A stretch of DNA of 64,000 nucleotides from positions 5,674,501-5,738,500 of the forward strand of contig NZ_CP056030.1 of NCBI RefSeq assembly GCF_013374995.1. Direction: 5' to 3'. The notes beneath the pieces are model-generated. The model saw only the letters and a program-made list of their open reading frames with translations. It was not told the DNA's origin and ran no database searches. The position numbers were made by a program, and so were the translations under genes. Shown piece after piece: positions 8,038 to 17,371 of the stretch. The stretch is from Pseudomonas eucalypticola (GTDB lineage: Bacteria; Pseudomonadota; Gammaproteobacteria; Pseudomonadales; Pseudomonadaceae). Numbering within the stretch: position 1 is the first letter of the stretch; each line of letters opens with the position of its first letter.

Positions 8038-9922
8038 GTGCGGTTGTCTCCATTGCGGTGTTGCTGGCGTATTCGGGCTTGAGCTGGCCGTCGGGGCCCA
8101 ACAGCCAGGCATCCATGACCTGACGCACGACGGGCGCCGCGACGCCGGAACCGGACTCACCGTTCTCCACCATCACCGCAACTACAATTTTGGGATTGTC
8201 GGCCGGCGCGAAACCCACGAACAGGGCGTGGTCGCGGTGGCGTTCCTGAAGCTTGGTACGGTCGTATTTCTCGCCCTGCTTGATGGCGACGACCTGAGCG
8301 GTGCCGCTCTTGCCGGCAATGCGGTACTGGGCGCCGACCGACGCCTTGCGTGCCGTGCCCCGGGCACCGTGCATCACTTGTTGCATGCCGTGGTTGACGC
8401 GGTCCCAGTCATTGGGGTCGCGCAACACGATGTCTTCCATGGGGTTTTCGTCCACCGGTGGCTGGCCTTCGATGGTGCGGGCCAGGTGCGGCCGGTTCCA
8501 TTTGCCTTTGTTGGCCACCAGCGCGGTGGCCTGGGCCAGTTGCAACGGGGTAGCCTGCATGTAGCCCTGGCCGATCCCCAGAATCAGGGTTTCACCTGGG
8601 AACCAGGCCTGGCGACGAGTGATGCGTTTCCAGTCCCGCGATGGCATCAGGCCCGGGGATTCTTCGAACATGTCCAGCGACACCTTCTGGCCGATACCGA
8701 AGCGGTTCAGGTAGCTGGACAGGCGGTCGATGCCCATCTTGTGCGCCAGGTCGTAGAAGTAGGTGTCGTTGGACCGCATGATGGCGGTGTCCAGGTCCAC
8801 CCAGCCGTCGCCACTGCGGTTCCAGTTGCGGTACTTGTGGTCGAAATTCGGCAACTGGTAGTAGCCGGGGTCGAACACCCGGGTGGTCGGGGTGACGACG
8901 CCGGTGTCCAGGCCTGCGATGGCCACTGCTGGCTTGATCGTCGAGCCAGGCGGGTACAGGCCGCGCAACACCCGGTTGAACAGCGGGCGGTCGATGGAGT
9001 CACGCAACTCGGCGTAGGCCTTGAAGCTGATGCCGGTGACGAACAGGTTGGGGTCGAAGCTCGGCTGGCTGACCATGGCCAGCACCTCGCCGGTTTTCGG
9101 GTCCAGCGCGACGATGGCGCCACGGCGCCCGCCCAGGGCCGCCTCGGCCGCTTCCTGCAGGTTGATGTCCAGGCTCAGGACGATGTCCTTGCCGGGGACC
9201 GGGTCGGTGCGCTTGAGCACCCGCAGTACGCGGCCACGGGCGTTGGTCTCGACTTCTTCGTAACCCACCTGGCCGTGCAGCTCGGGCTCGTAGAAGCGTT
9301 CGATGCCGGTCTTGCCGATGTGGTGGGTGCCGCTGTAGTTGGTCGAGTCCAGCGCCTTGAGTTCTTTCTCGTTGATGCGCCCCATGTAGCCCACGGAATG
9401 GGCGAAATGAGGGCCCTGGGGGTAATGGCGCACCAACTGCGCCACCACTTCAACGCCCGGCAGGCGGAACTGGTTCACGGCGATGCGGGCGATCTGCTCT
9501 TCATTGAGCTCGAACAGGATGGGCACCGGCTCGAATGGCCGGCGCCCCTGCTTCATGCGTTTTTCGAAAATGGCCCGGTCATCCGGGGTCAGGTCCAGCA
9601 CCTGGACGATAAGGTCAAGAACCTGCGCCCAGTCCCCCGCGCGCTCGCGGGTCATGCTCAGGCTGAAGCTGGGGCGGTTGTCGGCGATGATCACGCCGTT
9701 GCGGTCGTAGATCAGCCCACGCGACGGCGGAATCGGCTGCACGTGCACCCGGTTGTTCTCCGACAGCGTGGAGTGATACTCGTACTGGATCACCTGCAGG
9801 TAATACAGCCGCGCCACCAGCGCGCACACCATCACCATCACCACGATTGCACCGACCACGACGCGGCCACGCACCAGGCGTGCGTCCTTCTCGTGGTCCT
9901 TGAGGTGAATCGGCTGGGACAT
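8027..9922 (-). CDS. mrdA: Peptidoglycan D,D-transpeptidase PBP2
   Basis: A 631-residue class B penicillin-binding protein partnering RodA in elongation. It has an N-terminal membrane anchor ('VVVGAIVVMVMVCALVARLY'), a dimerisation domain, and a transpeptidase domain. SXXK is in 'PPGSTIKPAVA', SXN in 'RSNDTYFYDLAHKMG', and KTG appears as 'GKSGTAQVV'. Length is normal for Pseudomonas PBP2. Confidence 0.97.
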   Translation of the reverse strand: MSQPIHLKDHEKDARLVRGRVVVGAIVVMVMVCALVARLYYLQVIQYEYHSTLSENNRVHVQPIPPSRGLIYDRNGVIIADNRPSFSLSMTRERAGDWAQVLDLIVQVLDLTPDDRAIFEKRMKQGRRPFEPVPILFELNEEQIARIAVNQFRLPGVEVVAQLVRHYPQGPHFAHSVGYMGRINEKELKALDSTNYSGTHHIGKTGIERFYEPELHGQVGYEEVETNARGRVLRVLKRTDPVPGKDIVLSLDINLQEAAEAALGGRRGAIVALDPKTGEVLAMVSQPSFDPNLFVTGISFKAYAELRDSIDRPLFNRVLRGLYPPGSTIKPAVAIAGLDTGVVTPTTRVFDPGYYQLPNFDHKYRNWNRSGDGWVDLDTAIMRSNDTYFYDLAHKMGIDRLSSYLNRFGIGQKVSLDMFEESPGLMPSRDWKRITRRQAWFPGETLILGIGQGYMQATPLQLAQATALVANKGKWNRPHLARTIEGQPPVDENPMEDIVLRDPNDWDRVNHGMQQVMHGARGTARKASVGAQYRIAGKSGTAQVVAIKQGEKYDRTKLQERHRDHALFVGFAPADNPKIVVAVMVENGESGSGVAAPVVRQVMDAWLLGPDGQLKPEYASNTAMETTAREE

Positions 9923-9940
9923 GAAAGGCGGCTTGTACGC

Positions 9941-10408
9941 TTATTTGTGGTAAGGGTGCCCGGACAGCACGGTCCAGGCGCGATACAGCTGCTCGCCGAT
10001 CAGGATACGAACCAACGGGTGCGGCAGGGTCAGCGGCGACAGGGACCAGCGCTGGTCAGCGCGCGCACAGACTTCCGGCGCCAGCCCCTCGGGGCCGCCG
10101 ACCATGAAGTTGACGGTACGCGAGTCCAGCCGCCAGCGGTCCAGCTCCACCGCCAACTGCTCGGTGCTCCACGGCTTGCCGTGCACTTCGAGCGTAACGA
10201 TACGTTCACCCGGCTGAACCTTGGCCAACATGGCCTCGCCTTCCTGACGGATGAAGCGCGCCACGTCAGCGTTCTTGCCACGTGTGTTGAGCGGAATTTC
10301 CACCAGGTCGAGCGCCAGTTCGGACGGCAGACGTTTGGCGTATTCCTGCCAACCGTCTTCCACCCACTTGGGCATGCGCGAACCGACAGCAATCAGACGC
10401 AGACGCAT
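9941..10408 (-). CDS. rlmH: 23S rRNA pseudouridine-1915 N3-methyltransferase
   Basis: A 155-residue SPOUT methyltransferase that modifies pseudouridine 1915 of 23S rRNA. The start '[20 protein letters not shown]' and the SAM-knot region '[13 protein letters not shown]' followed by '[22 protein letters not shown]' are diagnostic. It lies 9 bp downstream of rsfS, the usual pairing of two late ribosome-assembly functions. Confidence 0.97.
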   Translation of the reverse strand: MRLRLIAVGSRMPKWVEDGWQEYAKRLPSELALDLVEIPLNTRGKNADVARFIRQEGEAMLAKVQPGERIVTLEVHGKPWSTEQLAVELDRWRLDSRTVNFMVGGPEGLAPEVCARADQRWSLSPLTLPHPLVRILIGEQLYRAWTVLSGHPYHK

Positions 10409-10417
10409 GGCCCGGCC

Positions 10418-10810
10418 TTATTCGTTGCCTGGGGTGTGGTGTGCGCCGCTGGCGGCACGGCTCTGCTCGGCGCCCTGCCACAGGCGTTCCAGGTCGTAGA
10501 ACTGGCGGGCAGCCGCGGTCATCATGTGCACGATCACGTCGCCCAGGTCCAGCAGTACCCAGTCGCTTTCGCCCTTGCCTTCTTCGCCCAGTGGCTGCGC
10601 GCCCTTGGCTTTGACGTTCTCGCGAACCTTGTCGAGCATGGCGTTGATCTGGCGGTTCGAGGTACCGGTGGCGATCACCATGTAGTCGGTCAGGCTGTGC
10701 TTGTCTTTCACGTCGATCACCAGGATGTCCTGGGCCTTGACGTCTTCCAGGGCGGCCTTGGCCAGTTCAACCAGCTCTTCGCCGGATACGCTGATTTTTT
10801 GCTTGGTCAT
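10418..10810 (-). CDS. rsfS: Ribosome silencing factor
   Basis: RsfS binds ribosomal protein uL14 and blocks subunit joining in stationary phase. The 130-residue product starts at the ATG at 10810 (MTKQKISVSGEELV) and shows the family signatures 'AQDILVIDVKDKHSLTDYMV' and 'SDWVLLDLGDVIVHMM'. A longer in-frame extension upstream is only the antisense of nadD. A roughly 18-residue Ala/His-rich tail ('SRAASGAHHTPGNE') extends past the conserved domain. Confidence 0.96.
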   Translation of the reverse strand: MTKQKISVSGEELVELAKAALEDVKAQDILVIDVKDKHSLTDYMVIATGTSNRQINAMLDKVRENVKAKGAQPLGEEGKGESDWVLLDLGDVIVHMMTAAARQFYDLERLWQGAEQSRAASGAHHTPGNE

Positions 10811-10826
10811 ATAAAACTCGTTCAGT

Positions 10827-11504
10827 TCAATTGGACGCACGGTACAGCCCGTGCGCCTCGATGTAGGCCAGTACCGCGTCAGGCACCAGGAAACGTACCG
10901 ACTTCCCGCTGGCCAGCAGTTGACGGATCTGGGTGGCCGACACCGCCAGGGGTGTCTGCCAGACGAAAGTAATATTCCCGCCAGGCCCTTGAAGGGCCAA
11001 CGGGTCGCTGACCGACCGCGCGGCCAGCAGGTTGCGCAAGGCATCCGGCGGCTCGCTGTCGGCGTCAGGCCGCTGCAATACCAGGATATGGCAGTGCTGC
11101 AGCAGTTCTTCCCAGCGGTGCCAGGAAGGCAGGCCACAAAAGGCATCCCAGCCCAGCAGCAAGAACAGCTGGTCTTGAGCGGCGAGTTCCGCGCGCATCA
11201 GTTCCAGCGTGTCGATGGTGTATGACGGTTTGTCCCGTTGCAGTTCCCGGGCATCCACGGTCAGCGGCGCCACGCCCTCCACGGCGCAACGCACCATGGC
11301 CAGGCGGTCCTGGGGCGTCACCTGCGGGGTGTCGCGGTGCGGCGGCCGCGCGTTGGGCGTCAGGCGCAGCTCGTCAAGGCCCAGGGCATCGGCCACTTCC
11401 AGCGCGCTGCGCAGGTGGCCGATGTGCACCGGGTCGAACGTGCCGCCCAGCACACCGATACGGCGCGGGACGGGCTGGCTGCCTGGGCGGCTGACGTCAC
11501 CCAA
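10827..11504 (-). CDS. nadD: Nicotinate-nucleotide adenylyltransferase
   Basis: NadD makes deamido-NAD from nicotinate mononucleotide and ATP. It has the HIGH-type nucleotide-binding motif '[20 protein letters not shown]' and the second motif '[20 protein letters not shown]'. The start is unclear. The only upstream ATG (11543) lies inside proA. A TTG at 11504, preceded by AGGAG at 10-nt spacing and 1 bp past the proA stop, gives a 225-residue protein of family length, so I prefer it. Positions between it and the first motif contain only GTC valines, not GTG. Confidence 0.9.
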   Translation of the reverse strand: MGDVSRPGSQPVPRRIGVLGGTFDPVHIGHLRSALEVADALGLDELRLTPNARPPHRDTPQVTPQDRLAMVRCAVEGVAPLTVDARELQRDKPSYTIDTLELMRAELAAQDQLFLLLGWDAFCGLPSWHRWEELLQHCHILVLQRPDADSEPPDALRNLLAARSVSDPLALQGPGGNITFVWQTPLAVSATQIRQLLASGKSVRFLVPDAVLAYIEAHGLYRASN

Positions 11505-11505
11505 G

Positions 11506-12777
11506 TCAGGCAGGCTCCTGGCCGCGCAACTGGCCGTCGCCAATCACGATGTATTTCTCGCAGGTCAGGCCTTCCAGGCCCACCGGGCCACGGGCGTGGA
11601 TCTTGTCCGTGGAAATGCCGATCTCGGCACCCAGGCCATACTCGAAGCCATCGGCAAAGCAGGTCGGGGTGTTGATCATCACCGAGGCGGAGTCGACCTC
11701 GGCGGTGAAGCGCCGGGCTTCGCCGAAGTTCTCGGTGGCGATGGAATCGGTGTGGTGCGAACCGTAATGGTTGATGTGATCGATGGCCTGTTCCAGGCCG
11801 TCGACCACGCGAATCGACAGGATCGCCGCCAGGTATTCGGTGTGCCAGTCTTCTTCAGTGGCCGGCAGTGCCTGGATGATGTCGCGGGTGCGTTCGCAGC
11901 CGCGCAGCTCGACACCTTTTTCGGCGAATTGAGCCGCCATGGCGGGCAGGAAGTCGGCGGCCACGGCCGCGTCCACCAGCAGGGTCTCCATCGCGCCGCA
12001 GATACCGTAGCGGTAGGTCTTGGCGTTGAAGGCAATGCGCTGGGCCTTGGCCAGGTCGGCATCGGCGGCCACGTACACATGGCAGATGCCGTCCAGGTGC
12101 TTGATGACCGGCACCTTGGCGTCGCGGCTGACGCGCTCGATCAGGCCACGGCCGCCACGGGGCACGATGATGTCCACGTACTCGGGCATGGTGATCAGCG
12201 CGCCCACGGCTTCGCGGTCGGTGGTTTCCACCACCTGCACCACGGCCGCCGGCAGGCCGGCCTCGGCCAGGCCGCGCTGGACGCAGGCGGCAATGGCACG
12301 GTTGGAGTGGATGGCCTCGGAGCCGCCGCGCAGGATGGTGGCGTTACCCGACTTCAGGCACAGGCTGGCAGCGTCGATGGTCACGTTCGGGCGCGACTCG
12401 TAGATAATGCCGACCACGCCCAGTGGCACGCGCATCTTGCCCACCTGGATGCCCGACGGCCGATAGCTCATGTCGCGGATGGCACCCACCGGGTCCGGCA
12501 GGCTGGCCACCTGGCGCAGGCCGACGATCATGCCGTCGATGCGTGCCGGGGTCAGCGCCAGGCGCTCGAGCATGGCCGGTTCCAGGCCATTGGCGCGGCC
12601 AGCGGCCAGGTCCTGTTCGTTAGCGGCTGTGAGCTCGCCACGGGCGGCATCCAACGCGTTGGCAGCAGCCAGCAGGGCGCGGTTCTTCTGCGCAGTGCTG
12701 GCGCGCGCGATCACGCGGGAGGCTTCACGGGCGGCGCGACCCAGGCGGGTCATGTAGTCAAGAACGGACTCAGTCAT
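11506..12777 (-). CDS. proA: Gamma-glutamyl phosphate reductase
   Basis: ProA reduces gamma-glutamyl phosphate to glutamate semialdehyde in proline synthesis. The 423-residue protein belongs to the aldehyde dehydrogenase superfamily, with '[20 protein letters not shown]' and the catalytic Cys region '[21 protein letters not shown]' seen as '[20 protein letters not shown]'. It leads the minus-strand run into nadD and rsfS. The region upstream (12778-12957) separates it from the divergent mpg gene and must hold both promoters. Confidence 0.97.
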   Translation of the reverse strand: MTESVLDYMTRLGRAAREASRVIARASTAQKNRALLAAANALDAARGELTAANEQDLAAGRANGLEPAMLERLALTPARIDGMIVGLRQVASLPDPVGAIRDMSYRPSGIQVGKMRVPLGVVGIIYESRPNVTIDAASLCLKSGNATILRGGSEAIHSNRAIAACVQRGLAEAGLPAAVVQVVETTDREAVGALITMPEYVDIIVPRGGRGLIERVSRDAKVPVIKHLDGICHVYVAADADLAKAQRIAFNAKTYRYGICGAMETLLVDAAVAADFLPAMAAQFAEKGVELRGCERTRDIIQALPATEEDWHTEYLAAILSIRVVDGLEQAIDHINHYGSHHTDSIATENFGEARRFTAEVDSASVMINTPTCFADGFEYGLGAEIGISTDKIHARGPVGLEGLTCEKYIVIGDGQLRGQEPA

Positions 12778-12957
12778 GGTCTCTGTGGTCTTGGCAAAGA
12801 GGAAAGCGGCTGATTATAGCTGTCTCGACCGGTCACTGACAGCGGCGGCAGGCGGATGGTCGAAAACAGTCTGCGCCGGGACAGCGATTCAGCCGTGATT
12901 AAGCCACGGATGGATATTATCCTTGCAGGTTCTTTCGTAACTTGCGGTAAATCGCCA

Positions 12958-13656
12958 ATGCTGCTCACTGCCCTGCCCTGGCCAGACGCACGCCCCCTGC
13001 CCGACGCGTTTTTCGACCGCGACGCCCAACTGCTGGCCCGCGAGCTGCTGGGCAAGGTCATTCGCCACAAGCAGGGGCCGTACTGGCTGTCGGCCCGCAT
13101 CATCGAGACCGAGGCTTATTACTTCGCCGAGAAAGGCAGCCATGCGTCGTTGGGCTACACGGAAAAACGCAAGGCGCTGTTCCTAGATGGCGGCCATATC
13201 TACATGTACTACGCCCGGGGCGGCGATTCGCTGAACTTCAGCGCCCAGGGCCCTGGCAACGCGGTGCTGATCAAGTCCGGCTACCCCTGGGTGGACGCCC
13301 ATGCCGATGAAAACGCCTTGGCGCAGATGCAACTGAACAACCCCGATGCCGCCGGCAACCCGCGCCCGATCGAGCGCCTCTGTGCCGGCCAGACACTGTT
13401 GTGCAAGGCCATGGGGCTGAAGGTGCCGAACTGGGACGCCAAGCGGTTCGACCATGAACAATTATTTGTCGATGACCTTGGCATCATCCCGAAACAAATT
13501 ATCCAGACCACCCGCCTGGGCATTCCCCACGGGCGCGACGAACATCTGCCGTACCGTTTCGTGGACGCTGACCATGCCCGCCATTGCACGAGGAACCCCT
13601 TGCGCCGCGGTCAAGTCGAAGGTCGCGACTTTTTCATCCTCACGCAAGGAAACTGA
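12958..13656 (+). CDS. DNA-3-methyladenine glycosylase (AAG/Mpg type)
   Basis: A 232-residue base-excision repair glycosylase of the eukaryotic-type AAG family (Pfam Pur_DNA_glyco). It removes alkylated purines. Diagnostic blocks are 'ARELLGKVIRHK', 'IIETEAYYFAEKGSHAS' (catalytic Glu), and 'HIYMYYARGGDSLNFSAQGP'. I chose the ATG at 12958 because the extra 34 residues upstream are unlike the family. It is divergent from proA and 2 bp before the DedA-PAP2 gene, possibly co-transcribed. Confidence 0.9.
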   Translation: MLLTALPWPDARPLPDAFFDRDAQLLARELLGKVIRHKQGPYWLSARIIETEAYYFAEKGSHASLGYTEKRKALFLDGGHIYMYYARGGDSLNFSAQGPGNAVLIKSGYPWVDAHADENALAQMQLNNPDAAGNPRPIERLCAGQTLLCKAMGLKVPNWDAKRFDHEQLFVDDLGIIPKQIIQTTRLGIPHGRDEHLPYRFVDADHARHCTRNPLRRGQVEGRDFFILTQGN

Positions 13657-13658
13657 AC

Positions 13659-14975
13659 ATGGGCCCATGGCTCGACGGGCTGACCGCCTGGTTGTCCGCA
13701 CACCCCCAATGGCTGGGCTTGGCGATTGTGCTGGTAGCCTGCACCGAATGCCTGGCCATCGTCGGGCTGATCGTGCCCGGCACGGTGCTGCTGTTCGCTA
13801 TCGCCGTGCTGGCCGGCAACGGTGCGTTGTCGCTGGGCGAAACCTTGTTGCTAGGCTATATCGGCGGTTTGCTGGGGGACGCCCTGTCGTACTTCACGGG
13901 CCGCCATTTCCACCAGAACATTCGCCGCCTGCCGGGTTTGCGCCACCACCCCGAATGGATCGGCCGGGCCGAAGGCTATTTCCAGCGCTATGGCATCGCC
14001 AGCCTGCTGGTGGGCCGCTTCATCGGCCCGCTGCGCCCCATGTTGCCAATGGTGGCGGGCATGTTCGACATGCCGTTGCTGCGGTTCATCGGGGTCAGCC
14101 TGCTGGCTGGTGCCGGCTGGTCGGTGGTGTACCTGATGCCCGGCTGGGCCACCGGCGCGGCGCTGCGCCTGCCGCTGCCCGAAGGGTTCTGGAGCCAGGC
14201 CGGGGTGTTGGCCGCAGGCTTCGCCGTGCTGATTGGCTTGAGCGTCAGCGCCGCCTGGCGTTCACGGCCCCACGGCACCCGGCTGGTGACCGCCATGTGC
14301 CTGGTACTGTTGGCGGTGGTGTTCCTGGGCTGGCCGCATTTGGTGCAGTTCGACCAGGGGATCATGACCCTGGTGCAGGAACACCGTGCGCCGTTCATGG
14401 ACGATGTCGCCATCGCATTGACCAAGATGGGCGACTTCCGCACTCAATTCGTGCTGGCTGCCGCGCTGGGCGCGCTATTGGTGGCGCTGCGCCAGTGGCG
14501 CCCGGCGATGTTCGCCGTGGGCACCCTGCTATTCACGGCGCTGGGCAATGGCTTGATGAAGCAGGTGTTCGCGCGCATCCGCCCGGACGTCATGACCCAC
14601 CCGCTGGGCACGTTCAGCATGCCCAGTGGCCATAGCTCGGCGTCGTTCGCGCTGTTCCTGACCCTGGGGGTACTGGCCGGCCGTGGCCAGCCGCCACGCC
14701 TGCGCCTGGCCTGGCTGGTGCTGGCGGGGTTGCCCGCGGCGAGTATCGCGCTGTCGCGCGTGTACCTGGGCGCCCATTGGCCGACGGATATCCTGGCGGG
14801 CACACTGCTGGCCTGCTTCGTCTGCGCGGCCAGCCTGACCGTGAGCCAGTGGCGCCAGCCGTTGCCCGCCATGGCGCCACGGGTGTGGTGGCTGGTGATG
14901 CCAATGGTGGTGGTGTTGCTGGGTTTCTTTGCTACGCGGGACTTTTCCCACACTTTGCTGCGCTATGCCTACTGA
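13659..14975 (+). CDS. DedA - PAP2 phosphatase fusion membrane protein
   Basis: The 438-residue protein fuses two membrane modules. Residues 1 to about 190 are DedA/SNARE-associated ('ECLAIVGLIVPGTVLLFAIA', 'RYGIASLLVGRFIGPLRPML'), a family linked to undecaprenyl-phosphate and lipid flipping. Residues from about 235 onward are a PAP2 phosphatase with all three motifs: 'KQVFARIRP' (KX6RP), 'PSGHSSASF' (PSGH), and 'SRVYLGAHWPTD' (SRX5HX3D). A joint role in recycling polyprenyl or phosphatidate phosphates is an inference. The start follows mpg directly. Confidence 0.9.
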   Translation: MGPWLDGLTAWLSAHPQWLGLAIVLVACTECLAIVGLIVPGTVLLFAIAVLAGNGALSLGETLLLGYIGGLLGDALSYFTGRHFHQNIRRLPGLRHHPEWIGRAEGYFQRYGIASLLVGRFIGPLRPMLPMVAGMFDMPLLRFIGVSLLAGAGWSVVYLMPGWATGAALRLPLPEGFWSQAGVLAAGFAVLIGLSVSAAWRSRPHGTRLVTAMCLVLLAVVFLGWPHLVQFDQGIMTLVQEHRAPFMDDVAIALTKMGDFRTQFVLAAALGALLVALRQWRPAMFAVGTLLFTALGNGLMKQVFARIRPDVMTHPLGTFSMPSGHSSASFALFLTLGVLAGRGQPPRLRLAWLVLAGLPAASIALSRVYLGAHWPTDILAGTLLACFVCAASLTVSQWRQPLPAMAPRVWWLVMPMVVVLLGFFATRDFSHTLLRYAY

Positions 14976-15001
14976 CATGGCCACAGGACCTGCAGCAGCG
15001 T

Positions 15002-15592
15002 CTACGCAAAAAGCTCGCCCTGCAGGTCATCCAATAACACCTGGATACCGGCCAGCCGCTCAGCAGGGTCGGTGAGGCCCAACAGGTCGATCTTGTCCTG
15101 CTCGGGGAACGGCAACAGGTAGGCCAGCTGATTGGCCAAGGACTGACGCCCGGAAACCTCAGTGCCCATGTCCAGGGCCGCCACCATGGGATGTTCGGCC
15201 AAGGCATGCAGCAACGCCACCAGGTCGTCGTCCTCTTCCAGCAACGGCGGGTCAGCGGCTTCGTCCAGCCACTCCACATCGGCGACCAGCAACTGGTCGC
15301 GCTGCAACTCGGTGCCCGTCACCTTGAACCGCCGAGTACCCTTCACGCGAATACCCAGCAGGCCATTGTCCTGCTTCTGAAAGTCGGTGATCACGGCTTC
15401 ACAACCGAGCATCGCATGCCCCGCGGGCGCCGGGCCGACTTCCTGGCCCTCCAGAATGCACACCACGCCAAAGCCACCGCCCTGTTTCATGCAGCGTCCG
15501 ATCATGTCCAGGTAGCGCGCCTCGAAAATCTGCAGATCAAGGATGCAACCGGGAAACAGCACGGTATTGAGGGGAAAAAGCGGCAACGTCAT
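15002..15592 (-). CDS. LON substrate-binding (N-terminal) domain protein
   Basis: A 196-residue protein consisting only of the Lon N-terminal substrate-binding domain ('LPLFPLNTVLFPGCILDLQI', 'FEARYLDMIGRCM'), without the AAA or protease parts. Stand-alone proteins of this type are common in proteobacteria and their job is not established. It lies 10 bp downstream of the lrgB-like gene and probably shares its transcript. Confidence 0.9.
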   Translation of the reverse strand: MTLPLFPLNTVLFPGCILDLQIFEARYLDMIGRCMKQGGGFGVVCILEGQEVGPAPAGHAMLGCEAVITDFQKQDNGLLGIRVKGTRRFKVTGTELQRDQLLVADVEWLDEAADPPLLEEDDDLVALLHALAEHPMVAALDMGTEVSGRQSLANQLAYLLPFPEQDKIDLLGLTDPAERLAGIQVLLDDLQGELFA

Positions 15593-15602
15593 AGTGGTTT
15601 CC

Positions 15603-16319
15603 TTAAACGAACAGGCTGACGGCCAGCGGCAGGAACACCGCGGTCGACACCCCCATCAGGCTCATGGCCAACGCGGCGAAGGCCCCGCACTCCTCACCTT
15701 CCTGCAAGGCCACCGAAGTACCCACCGCATGGGCGGTCATGCCCAAGGCCATGCCTCGGGCTTCGGGGCTGTGTACCTTGAGCATGGACAACAACGCGGG
15801 GCCAAAGATCGCCCCGATCACGCCGGTGATCAGCACGAACACCGCCGCCAGCGCCGCCACCCCACCGATTTGCTCGGCCACCAGCATGGCGATGGGCGAC
15901 GTGACGGATTTAGGCGCCATGGTCATCAGGATCATGTGCTCGGCGCCAAGGCACCAGGCCAGCAGCAGACCCAGGCCTGTGGCGAACACCCCGCCTAGCA
16001 AAAGCGTAGCCAACACCGGAAGCAGCAGTTGGCGGATGCGCCGCAGGTTCAGGAACAGTGGCACCGCCAGGGCGACCGTGGCCGGCCCCAGCAGGGTGCC
16101 GAGAATCTCGGTGCTTTTGCGGTATTCGCCGTAGCTGACCCCCGTGAGCAACAGCACGCCAATCACCACCAGCATCGACACCAGTACAGGTTGCAGGAAC
16201 ACCCACCGGGTACGTTCATAGCCAGCCAGCACCAACTGGTAGGCCCCCAGGGTAATGCCGATTCCGAACAAGGGGTGGTGGATGACCGACTCCAGCGCGC
16301 CGTGCCAGTCCAGGTTCAT
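15603..16319 (-). CDS. LrgB/CidB family membrane protein
   Basis: A 238-residue multi-spanning membrane protein of the LrgB family ('SVTSPIAMLVAEQIGGVAAL', 'MTAHAVGTSVALQEGEECGA'). It works with an LrgA/CidA partner in murein hydrolase control or in export of small metabolites. The start at 16319 overlaps the lrgA-like stop as ATGA. The open frame continues far upstream only as antisense of that partner. Whether it is LrgB or CidB cannot be set by sequence alone. Confidence 0.92.
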   Translation of the reverse strand: MNLDWHGALESVIHHPLFGIGITLGAYQLVLAGYERTRWVFLQPVLVSMLVVIGVLLLTGVSYGEYRKSTEILGTLLGPATVALAVPLFLNLRRIRQLLLPVLATLLLGGVFATGLGLLLAWCLGAEHMILMTMAPKSVTSPIAMLVAEQIGGVAALAAVFVLITGVIGAIFGPALLSMLKVHSPEARGMALGMTAHAVGTSVALQEGEECGAFAALAMSLMGVSTAVFLPLAVSLFV

Positions 16320-16669
16320 GGGTGTTCCCCGCGGCGGTTGAGCATTTTCTGCATCAGTTTCCCGGCGACGGCCATGGACACCAGCACCGAGATGAACAGC
16401 GTACCGACAATGGCCCAGAAATCGGCAGCGATGTCGCTGGCGTAGGCCATCACGCCAACGGCGGGCGGCACCAGCAGCAGCGGCAGGTAGCGCAGCAGGC
16501 TGGCGGATGCATCGGCCAGGGGTTTGCTCACTTCGCCCCGCATGATCAGGAACGCCAGCAACAGCAGCAGCCCGATGATCGGCCCGGGCAGCCTGTGCAA
16601 AACCAGATGATTGAGCGCCGTGCCCACCAGCTGGAACACGATCAGCCACGTCAAACCACGTAACAACAT
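16316..16669 (-). CDS. LrgA/CidA holin-like protein
   Basis: A 117-residue protein with four hydrophobic helices. It matches the CidA/LrgA family ('VLHRLPGPIIGLLLLLAFLI', 'LPLLLVPPAVGVMAY'). The start at 16669 is set by a strong ribosome-binding site (GGGAGGAAAGT then ATG). The alternative ATG at 16690 would place this site inside the gene. It is translationally coupled to the lrgB-like gene. Confidence 0.92.
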   Translation of the reverse strand: MLLRGLTWLIVFQLVGTALNHLVLHRLPGPIIGLLLLLAFLIMRGEVSKPLADASASLLRYLPLLLVPPAVGVMAYASDIAADFWAIVGTLFISVLVSMAVAGKLMQKMLNRRGEHP

Positions 16670-16827
16670 ACTTTCCTCCCCTGCCCGCATCCATCGTCAT
16701 TATAAGCACGCAAGGTTGATGCCTATAAACCGGCATTCGCCAACGCCATGGAAGCTTGACCGGCCCGGCACAGCGTGCTGATCTAACCGGGCGCATGCCA
16801 ACGCGCCACTTAACAAGGAGAGTCTCG

Positions 16828-17283
16828 ATGCCGTTTGTACCTGTTGCAGAACTCAAGCAGTACGTGGGTAAGGAACTGGGCTATTCCCAGTGGCTGAAAA
16901 TTGACCAGGCGCGGATCAACCTGTTCGCCGAGGCCACCGGCGACTTCCAGTTCATACACGTGGATCCGCAAAAAGCTGCCCAGACCCCGTTCGGCAGCAC
17001 CATCGCCCATGGCTTCCTGACCCTGTCACTGATTCCCAAGCTGATGGAAGACCTGCTCGTGGTGCCCGAGGGGCTGAAAATGGTGGTCAATTACGGCCTG
17101 GACAGCGTGCGCTTCATTCAGCCGGTCAAGGTCGACTCCAACGTGCGCCTGAAGGTGGAACTGACCGAAGTCACCGAGAAAAAGCCTGGCCAGTGGCTGC
17201 TCAAGGCCGTCACCACGCTGGAAATCGAAGGTCAGGAAAAACCGGCCTATATAGCCGAACCGTTGTCCCTCTGCTTCGTTTAA
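16828..17283 (+). CDS. MaoC-like (R)-specific enoyl-CoA hydratase
   Basis: A 151-residue single hot-dog domain protein with the hydratase-2 signature 'FQFIHVDPQKAAQTPFGSTI' followed by 'AHGFLTLSL', which contains the catalytic Asp/His. It hydrates trans-2-enoyl-CoA in fatty acid or polyester metabolism; the exact substrate is not readable. An AAGGAG site 5 bp before the ATG at 16828 fixes the start. It is a single gene followed by a good terminator. Confidence 0.9.
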   Translation: MPFVPVAELKQYVGKELGYSQWLKIDQARINLFAEATGDFQFIHVDPQKAAQTPFGSTIAHGFLTLSLIPKLMEDLLVVPEGLKMVVNYGLDSVRFIQPVKVDSNVRLKVELTEVTEKKPGQWLLKAVTTLEIEGQEKPAYIAEPLSLCFV

Positions 17284-17302
17284 TACCGGTCAGCGCTCAA
17301 AC

Positions 17303-17333
17303 CACCCCGGTGGCTGTTTCACCGGGGGTGTTG
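17303..17333 (+). terminator. Rho-independent-like terminator of the maoC gene
   Basis: CACCCCGGTG (17303-17312) pairs with CACCGGGGGTG (17320-17330) with a TTGTT tract after it, about 20 bp past the hydratase stop. Confidence 0.65.
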
Positions 17334-17371
17334 TACGGCATACTCGGCGCCTTACTTGCCCGGATCCCGCC

